NCBI RefSeq assembly: GCF_030157465.1
Contig: NZ_JAOAUU010000058.1
Location: 124,001 to 188,000, forward strand
Direction of reading: 5' to 3'
From: Zoogloea sp.
Lineage (GTDB): Bacteria; Pseudomonadota; Gammaproteobacteria; Burkholderiales; Rhodocyclaceae
DNA length: 64,000 nucleotides
Positions 63,595 to 64,000 of this stretch are shown piece by piece. The translations under genes and the position numbers were made by a program. The notes beneath the pieces were generated by a model. It was not told where the DNA came from. It searched no databases and saw only the letters and a program-made list of their open reading frames with translations. Each line of letters opens with the position of its first letter. Within the stretch, counting starts at the first letter, position 1.

Positions 63595-64000
63595 TTAGGG
63601 CAGCGGCCCGCCGACGAAGACCGGCTCGGGCTCCAGCTCGACCCCGAAGCGGGCGCGTACGTCGGCGCGCACGGCATTGCTGGTGGCCCGCACGTCGGCG
63701 CCGGTGGCTCCGCCGTGGTTGACCAGGACCAGCGCCTGCCGCTCGAAGCAGCCCACCGGGCCGAGGCGGCGGCCTTTCCAACCGGCCTGCTCGATCAGCC
63801 AGCCGGCAGCGAGCTTCTCGCGGCCGTCGGCCTGCGGGTAATGGGGCAGGCCGGGATGAAGGGCCGCCAGCCGGGCGTACTCCGCGGCGTCGACCACCGG
63901 GTTCTTGAAGAAGCTGCCGGCGTTGCCGATCTCGGCCGGGTCGGGCAGCTTGGCGCGGCGGATGGCGATGACGGCATCCGAAACCTGCAGCGGCGTTGGC
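63595..64000 (-). CDS. murB: UDP-N-acetylmuramate dehydrogenase MurB, C-terminal part
   Basis: The 3' end of murB enters at the right edge. The visible 134 residues carry the end of the FAD domain and domain [15 protein letters not shown] near the window edge contains the catalytic Ser of type I Mur[21 protein letters not shown] and [20 protein letters not shown] are family signatures. The enzyme reduces UDP-N-acetylenolpyruvylglucosamine in peptidoglycan synthesis. The start lies beyond base 64000. Confidence 0.93.
   Translation of the reverse strand, partial: PTPLQVSDAVIAIRRAKLPDPAEIGNAGSFFKNPVVDAAEYARLAALHPGLPHYPQADGREKLAAGWLIEQAGWKGRRLGPVGCFERQALVLVNHGGATGADVRATSNAVRADVRARFGVELEPEPVFVGGPLP

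Overview
The window reads as chromosomal DNA of a high-GC betaproteobacterium, most likely in the Azoarcus/Thauera/Zoogloea part of the Rhodocyclales. This rests on strong GCC/CGC codon use, DUF1840, a NorD-type VWA protein, 3-hydroxybutyrate dehydrogenase, a lutABC lactate operon and dense c-di-GMP and hybrid-kinase signalling. The genus is inferred from gene content only.

Region 1 (1-23.3 kb) is one co-directional operon for an extracellular contractile injection system (eCIS, the Afp/PVC family). In order it encodes a DUF4255 tail-terminator-like protein, an unknown protein, one large sheath, two tube proteins, a DUF5908 peptide, a LysM hub protein, a VgrG-like spike (apparently with an ATT start), a PAAR tip, a gp25-like protein, two large baseplate proteins (Pvc11/12-like), an unknown 917-residue protein, a tape-measure protein and an AAA+ ATPase. 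It ends with an 1125-residue protein carrying an N-terminal DUF4157/eCIS-core domain and a nuclease-like C-terminus, which is probably cargo. No receptor-binding fibre is recognisable.

Region 2 (23.5-44.2 kb) is ordinary chromosome: a MASE1/CHASE hybrid kinase with a PhnD-like-GGDEF protein, a TauE permease, lutABC, an HD-GYP phosphodiesterase, a second hybrid kinase, a MOSC protein, a ROK sugar kinase, RarD, a cysteine hydrolase with a divergent LysR regulator, a solitary norD and 3-hydroxybutyrate dehydrogenase.

Region 3 (44.3-60.3 kb) is a complete type I-F CRISPR-Cas locus: a WYL regulator, cas1, cas2/3, csy1-csy2-csy3-cas6f, a terminator and leader, and an array of 90 repeats and 89 spacers. 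Between cas3 and csy1, on the opposite strand, lie a HepT/MntA toxin-antitoxin pair and, directly upstream of mntA, a two-repeat degenerate mini-array that was easy to miss. Its 26-nt guide matches a CC-PAM site overlapping the candidate csy1 promoter. The first 11 guide positions match except position 6, and mismatches at 6, 12 and 18 fall exactly where a type I crRNA base is flipped out. The 5' repeat keeps the crRNA handle and the 3' repeat keeps the Cas6f hairpin, so each keeps the half it needs. The simplest reading is a crRNA-like RNA that uses the Csy complex to repress its own operon, physically joined to a protein toxin-antitoxin module. This is the main discovery candidate.

Region 4 (60.6-64 kb) holds small housekeeping and hypothetical genes on the minus strand, an alpha/beta hydrolase on the plus strand, and the 3' part of murB running off the right edge.
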